A stretch of 64,000 bases of DNA. Origin: Pseudomonas oryzihabitans (lineage in GTDB: Bacteria; Pseudomonadota; Gammaproteobacteria; Pseudomonadales; Pseudomonadaceae). The notes below the pieces were generated by a model, which saw nothing but the letters and a program-made list of their open reading frames with translations, made no database searches and was not told the DNA's origin. Location of the stretch: assembly GCF_006384975.1 (NCBI RefSeq), contig NZ_CP021645.1, positions 2,012,001 through 2,076,000 of the forward strand, read 5' to 3'. Shown piece after piece: positions 60,077 through 64,000 of this stretch. Positions within the stretch are counted from its first letter, which is position 1; each line of letters starts with the position of its first letter. Position numbers and translations under genes: made by a program.

Positions 60077-60886
60077 ATGCGCGCCTTCGTCTCCATGCCT
60101 CCCCTGCCAGCCGAAGCTGCCGACTCCGGCAAGAAGGCTCGGCGCCAGCAGGCACTACTGCAATTGCTGGAGGCGACCGGGTATGTCTCGGTAGAGGAGA
60201 TTTCGGATAGGTTTCAGGTGACGACTCAGACGGCCCGCCGCGATATCGCCGACCTCTCGGCTACCGGACGCGTGCGTCGCCACCATGGCGGTGTCGCCCT
60301 CGCCACGGCAATCGACGTGCTCACCTATCGTCAGCGCCGTATCGATCGGATCGAGGCCAAACGCCGAATAGCCCAACGAGTGGCCTCCGTCGTCCAGGAT
60401 GGCGCGGCGATCTATTTGGATTGCGGTACGACGTGCGAGGCCATCGCGGAAGCCCTGACCCAGCGTTCGGGGCTGAAGATAGTGACCTGTAATCTGCGCG
60501 CCGCCTCGCTGCTGGGTGACCAGACCGACTTCACCATCGCCGTACCCGGTGGCTTCGTGCGTAACGCCGACGGCAGCGTCTTCGGTGAGGATGCAGCGGA
60601 ATTCATCAGACGCTTCCGCTTCGATCTGTCGATCATTTCAGTGAGTGGCGTGGAACTGGACGGCCGTCTGGCCGACGACGACTATCAGGAGGTGGCGCTG
60701 GCCCGCGTCGCCATCGGTATCTCCCACCAGGTTATGCTGGCCGTGGATGCCTATAAGTTCGGGCGCAGTGGGCTCGTCGAGCTAGGAACCCTGGAGGGCG
60801 TTTCCATGCTCATAACGGACGCGGCCCCACCGCAAGAGTTACTGACTGTGCTCAAGGAAAACGACGTAGCGCTGCACACCTGCTGA
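60077..60886 (+). CDS. DeoR/GlpR family transcriptional regulator
   Basis: 269 residues. The N-terminal helix-turn-helix (ARRQQALLQLLEATGYVSVE, then RFQVTTQTARRDIADLSATG and RRHHGGVAL) is the DeoR signature. The C-terminal sugar-phosphate sensor domain has YLDCGTTCEAIAEAL and VPGGFVRN. DeoR family members respond to phosphorylated sugars or polyols, so a phosphorylated metabolite of the neighbouring importer is the likely effector. The ATG at 60077 follows GAGG. Confidence 0.92.
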   Translation: MRAFVSMPPLPAEAADSGKKARRQQALLQLLEATGYVSVEEISDRFQVTTQTARRDIADLSATGRVRRHHGGVALATAIDVLTYRQRRIDRIEAKRRIAQRVASVVQDGAAIYLDCGTTCEAIAEALTQRSGLKIVTCNLRAASLLGDQTDFTIAVPGGFVRNADGSVFGEDAAEFIRRFRFDLSIISVSGVELDGRLADDDYQEVALARVAIGISHQVMLAVDAYKFGRSGLVELGTLEGVSMLITDAAPPQELLTVLKENDVALHTC

Positions 60887-61042
60887 CCCTTCAGCCTGCT
60901 GTTCAGGATCACCGCCGCGAATGAGCCCGAACGGGCGCATGCGTGCGTTGGGAATGGTCATACTGCCTGAGCCACCGCCTGCGCGAAGATGAGCGAAGTC
61001 TCCGCAGCAGCCGGCCGCCTCATCCGTTCAAAGGAGCAGTCC

Positions 61043-62260
61043 ATGCACGCCAAGCCATCCCCGCTCGCCTCTCCCATCCCCGAACTTCCCGTCCACTACA
61101 TGAGAGGGGGCACCTCCACCGGCGTGGTGATCTGGGAGCCGCTGGTGCCGCAGCAAGAACACCTGCGGGCGGAGTTGCTGCGCCATCTGATGGGTGTTCC
61201 CCATACCGGAGAGGCGCCGGGGAATCGGCAGATCACCGGGCTGGGGCGGGGGCCGGCGACCAGCAACAAGGTATTCCTGGCGCATATCGAGGAGACGGCT
61301 ACAGGGCAGCGGATCGTCAGCACGCTGGCGCAACTGGCCAATGAGCATGGCGAGATCGACTGGAGCGTGAATTGCGGGAATATGTCGTCGGCCCTGCCGC
61401 TATGGGCGGTGGACAGTGGGCTGATCGAGGCACCGGAGAGCGGGGCTTTCGACATCGAGATCCGCAATACCAATACCGGGGTGCTCACGGTCAGCCGTAT
61501 GGCTCGGGAGACGGATGGCCGCTTCGTGGTGACCGAGATTCCGGGGGTGATGGGGGCCTTTCCCCAGGTGGATCTGTTCCTGCAGTCACCGGTGGGCAGC
61601 AAGACCGGGGCGCTGCTACCCACCGGCGCCGTGATGGACGAAATCGAGGGTGTTGCGGTGTCCTGCGTGGATGTAGCCGTGCCCATGGTCATCATCGCCG
61701 CGGCGAGTCTGGGCAAGACCGCCCAGGAGCCCATCGCCGAGCTGGAAGCCGATGCCGCCTTCATGGCGCGGCTGCGGCAGCTGTGGATCGAAGCCGGACT
61801 GCGGATGAGGCTGCGGCGGCGCGACGGGGAATTGCTGACCCACGAGGAACTGGCCCGTAGCGAGACCATCCCCAAGGTCTGCATCGTCGGGGCGCCGCGG
61901 CACGGCGGCCATCTCGCGGTGCGCTATTTCACGCCCCAAACCGGCCATGGTTCGATGGCGGTTTCCGGTGGCTGCTGCCTGGCGGCGGCCTGCCTGCTGC
62001 CGGGTAGCACGGCGTTTCAGGTGGCCGCAGGCGTCCCAGCCCCGACTCAGACCTATACCGATATACCGGTCAGCCTCGAGAATCCAGCCGGCCTGCTGGA
62101 TACCCTGGTCACCGCCCGGCACGGCGACGCAGGGCTCGACATCCAGGCCGCCGCCTATAGACGCAGCGCCCAGATCCTGATGCGCGGCCAGGTACCGCTT
62201 TACGGGGCTTCGGCCGAATTGACCCGAGCCTTGCAGGCACTGCCCGGCGCCGACCGCTGA
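61043..62260 (+). CDS. PrpF/GalD family isomerase
   Basis: 405-residue protein of the PrpF family (diaminopimelate epimerase-like fold), which isomerises double bonds in tricarboxylates such as aconitate or oxalomesaconate. VHYMRGGTSTGVVIW, NCGNMSSALPLWAVDSGLI and PTGAVMDEIEGVAVSCVDVA are conserved; Lys in LGRGPATSNKVFL and Ser/Cys positions are as expected. The ATG at 61043 follows AAAGGAG. Downstream of the DeoR gene (156-base gap) but probably a separate unit; no methylcitrate or gallate genes are adjacent. Confidence 0.88.
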   Translation: MHAKPSPLASPIPELPVHYMRGGTSTGVVIWEPLVPQQEHLRAELLRHLMGVPHTGEAPGNRQITGLGRGPATSNKVFLAHIEETATGQRIVSTLAQLANEHGEIDWSVNCGNMSSALPLWAVDSGLIEAPESGAFDIEIRNTNTGVLTVSRMARETDGRFVVTEIPGVMGAFPQVDLFLQSPVGSKTGALLPTGAVMDEIEGVAVSCVDVAVPMVIIAAASLGKTAQEPIAELEADAAFMARLRQLWIEAGLRMRLRRRDGELLTHEELARSETIPKVCIVGAPRHGGHLAVRYFTPQTGHGSMAVSGGCCLAAACLLPGSTAFQVAAGVPAPTQTYTDIPVSLENPAGLLDTLVTARHGDAGLDIQAAAYRRSAQILMRGQVPLYGASAELTRALQALPGADR

Positions 62261-62288
62261 GCGACTGGCCTCACCGCCCGGCCTGAAG

Positions 62289-62996
62289 TCATCTGCCGGC
62301 GCCATCGGTGATGAAGTAGGTGGCCTGGTCGGGCGTGTGGGGTAACTGATCGCGCTCCTGGGTAATCAAGCCCAGCTTCTTGGCCTCCTCGTAGCCCAGA
62401 CGCTTTCTGTTGCTTTCGGAGGACAGCAGCGTGGTGAGGTCGTCTGGCGATAGTTTGAGACAGCCTTTGTAGATTTCGCTGAACTTGAGGTTCTCCCGCT
62501 CCGCATCCTCGAACGCCTGTTTGGCCTGGTCAGGTTTCAAGTAGCCATTCAGGGGAACGCTAACCGCAGCGGGATGCAGGAGGAAACTCGAGAGCGGTTC
62601 GGAATAGCGGCTTGGCGCGGCGCAATAGAGCAGCGTTGCGGCGGAGTCCGTGAAAGCCGTATTGATGGCATTCACATGAAGGGGATAGCGGCGCATGAAT
62701 TCATAGGCGACGTAACCCGCTTCCATGCTGCCGCCGCCGCTATTGATATAGAGATTGACGTTCTGGATGCCAGGGTACTTCGTGGAGATGTCAGTCAGGG
62801 CAGCCAGCAGGGAGCTGATCGAGCGATCGTTTACGCCGGCATTGAAATACACCGATGCGGAAGTGGCGTTCGCAGCACCTCCCTCCCCCTTGATTACCGT
62901 CATCTCGGCGAAAGAGCTGCTCACATAAGTGCAGGCCAACAAGGCCAAGCCCCCGCGCATCAACCCTTTGCTTGTCTTCGAACGTCCGCTGCTCAT
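62289..62996 (-). CDS. Exported ClpP-like serine protease homologue
   Basis: 235 residues from the ATG at 62996 with GGAGAG upstream. Residues about 12-30 form a signal peptide (LMRGGLALLACTYVSSSFA), so the mature protein should be periplasmic. The fold is ClpP/crotonase-like: VNLYINSGGGSMEAGYVAYE. A probable catalytic Ser lies in FTDSAATLLYCA and His in SSFLLHPAA, the ClpP order. No ATPase partner can act in the periplasm, so the role differs from cytoplasmic ClpP. Convergent with the prpF-like gene. Confidence 0.8.
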   Translation of the reverse strand: MSSGRSKTSKGLMRGGLALLACTYVSSSFAEMTVIKGEGGAANATSASVYFNAGVNDRSISSLLAALTDISTKYPGIQNVNLYINSGGGSMEAGYVAYEFMRRYPLHVNAINTAFTDSAATLLYCAAPSRYSEPLSSFLLHPAAVSVPLNGYLKPDQAKQAFEDAERENLKFSEIYKGCLKLSPDDLTTLLSSESNRKRLGYEEAKKLGLITQERDQLPHTPDQATYFITDGAGR

Positions 62997-63228
62997 GCGC
63001 TTCTCTCCTGAAAACAGGCCGATACGTTCAGCCGGGTTTCTGGAGCCTAGGGGGGCGATACTTAACATCCTCTTAAGGGGCACTGACGTTCGGCCATGGC
63101 AGCAGAAGAATTGGAGGCAGCGGGCCGACACACGGTCGTCGCATGGAGATTTGCAAGGTGGGCTGCCAGCTTGCGTGGGCACTCGCCCAGAGTTCGCCAA
63201 GCCGCCACTTCCACCGCGTCGCCGATCG

Positions 63229-63266
63229 CCCTATAGTGCATACCATATAGGATAGGGGGGTATGCT
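63229..63266 (+). promoter_or_regulatory. RcnR/DmeR-type operator overlapping the promoter and ribosome binding site
   Basis: A -10-like TATAGT (63232-63237) is followed by the inverted repeat GCATACC (63238-63244) and GGTATGC (63259-63265). ATAGGGGGGTAT (63252-63263) contains the G6 tract flanked by inverted ATA/TAT typical of RcnR-class operators, and the G run also serves as Shine-Dalgarno. Confidence 0.6.
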
Positions 63267-63542
63267 ATGTCACATATGAAAGCCAGCAAGGACGACCTGC
63301 TCAAGCGCGTGAAACGGATCGCCGGCCAGCTACAGGCCATCGAACGGGCGCTGGAGGAGGACGCCGACTGCGCCAAGACCTTGCATCTGGTGGCGGCCAC
63401 CCGCGGCGCCCTCAATGGGCTGCTCGAAGAGATCGTCGAGGAGCATGCCCGGGAGCATGTCGCCCGCCCCGGCCTGAGCGACGAAGAGCGCGCTGAAGGG
63501 GTGGAACAGCTACTCGAAGCCATTCGCCGCTATGGTAAGTGA
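63267..63542 (+). CDS. dmeR: Nickel/cobalt-responsive regulator (RcnR/DmeR, CsoR-FrmR family)
   Basis: 91-residue all-alpha metal sensor. H3, C35, H60 and H64 occupy exactly the positions of the Ni/Co ligands of E. coli RcnR, which favours nickel or cobalt sensing over copper or formaldehyde. KASKDDLLKRVKRIAGQLQA is the family N-terminal helix. The first ATG (63267) keeps H3, so it is preferred over the ATG nine bases later. It is seven bases upstream of the CDF exporter gene and should repress it until metal binds. Confidence 0.9.
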   Translation: MSHMKASKDDLLKRVKRIAGQLQAIERALEEDADCAKTLHLVAATRGALNGLLEEIVEEHAREHVARPGLSDEERAEGVEQLLEAIRRYGK

Positions 63543-63549
63543 GGTGGAG

Positions 63550-64000
63550 ATGAACAACCTGGATCTCAGCCATGGTCATAGCCATAACTTTCTGGGCGCC
63601 GACCATGATCGAAATGCGCGCCGCACCCTAGCGGTGGTGGCGCTGACCCTGGTGATGATGGTGGTCGAGATCGTCGCTGGCTATCTGACCGGTTCCATGG
63701 CGCTGCTGGCTGATGGCTTTCACATGGCGACCCATGCGGGCGCCCTGGGCATCGCTGCCGCGGCCTACGCCTTCGCCCGCCGTCATGCCGAAGATGCGGC
63801 CTATAGCTTCGGCACCGGCAAGGTCGGGGATCTCGGTGGCTTCGCCTCGGCATTGATCCTGGGCCTGGTGGCGCTGGGCATCGGCGGCGAATCGGTGATC
63901 CGGTTATTCGAGCCGACCCAGGTGCAATTCGGCACAGCTACCTTGATCGCCATCGTCGGCCTCATCGTCAATGTGATCAGCGCCCTGCTGCTGACGGGCG
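63550..64000 (+). CDS. dmeF: DmeF-type cation diffusion facilitator (partial, runs off window)
   Basis: The first 150 residues of an inner-membrane CDF exporter. A His-rich N-terminus (DLSHGHSHNF) precedes membrane segments, with the metal-site motif LLADGFHMATHAGALG (D and H ligands in helix 2) and a helix VALGIGGESVIRLFEP. DmeF proteins export Co and Ni. The ATG at 63550 has GAGGTGG upstream. The metal sensor gene immediately before it supports the role. Confidence 0.9.
   Translation, partial: MNNLDLSHGHSHNFLGADHDRNARRTLAVVALTLVMMVVEIVAGYLTGSMALLADGFHMATHAGALGIAAAAYAFARRHAEDAAYSFGTGKVGDLGGFASALILGLVALGIGGESVIRLFEPTQVQFGTATLIAIVGLIVNVISALLLTG

Noticed and set aside
60989..61043. Earlier start for the PrpF-like protein
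   Set aside because: The extra 18 residues have no family similarity and AAAGGAG precedes the ATG at 61043.

Overview
The window is chromosomal DNA of a high-GC gammaproteobacterium, almost certainly a Pseudomonas. Gene content and order support this: pilZ-holB-tmk-mltG-pabC-fabF-acpP-fabG-fabD-plsX-rpmF-yceD, then maf, sppA, rluC and rne; rpsI-rplM with zapE-trpS-zapG; dapD-csdA-csdE. Placement nearer the P. oryzihabitans group is only a guess from memory of gene order. No tRNA, rRNA, CRISPR array or intact insertion sequence was seen.

Layout. 1-20 kb is core housekeeping DNA: the end of moaA, a TetR regulator, a class V aminotransferase, a probable RgsA-type small RNA, and the minus-strand operon tatD/pilZ/holB/tmk/mltG/pabC/fabF/acpP/fabG/fabD/plsX/rpmF/yceD. 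This operon links fatty acid synthesis, DNA replication, cell-wall cleavage and type IV pili. After it come maf, the sppA-gph-rluC operon, and rne with a roughly 650-nt leader. A repeat-rich gap at 20.1-20.5 kb separates this block from a second core block (20.5-29.9 kb): rpsI-rplM, nfi, zapE, trpS, a hydrolase, zapG, an Spx/ArsC-like reductase, dapD, csdA-csdE and tadA.

30-52.7 kb is accessory: a bacteriophytochrome kinase without an adjacent haem oxygenase, a LysE exporter and AraC regulator separated by a MITE-like element, a 3-hydroxyisobutyrate-dehydrogenase-like enzyme, a second related MITE-like element, and a redox module. The redox module is an MsrP-like molybdoenzyme, a frameshifted cytochrome b561 and an exported protein, with a divergent two-component system. 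Then follow a 1710-residue DUF4011/helicase/nuclease protein resembling the Hhe-type phage-defence family, a decayed IS110-like fragment, a galactose-dehydrogenase-like enzyme, a LysR/MFS pair, an orphan acetolactate synthase, and a GlxA-type regulator divergent from an alcohol dehydrogenase that has lost most of its structural zinc ligands.

52.7-55.3 kb looks lower in GC and holds an NTF2-like protein, an orphan choline-binding protein and mostly non-coding DNA. 55.3-62.3 kb is an uptake module (binding protein, ATPase, fused permease, HAD phosphatase) with a divergent DeoR regulator and a PrpF isomerase; its substrate is not certain. The window ends with an exported ClpP-like protein and an RcnR/DmeR-type metal sensor driving a DmeF-type Ni/Co exporter cut by the window edge.

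The strongest candidates for unusual biology are the large helicase-nuclease, the two MITE-like elements whose termini differ between copies but stay self-complementary, the zinc-lobe-less dehydrogenase, plsX without a standard start codon, and the exported ClpP-like protein.
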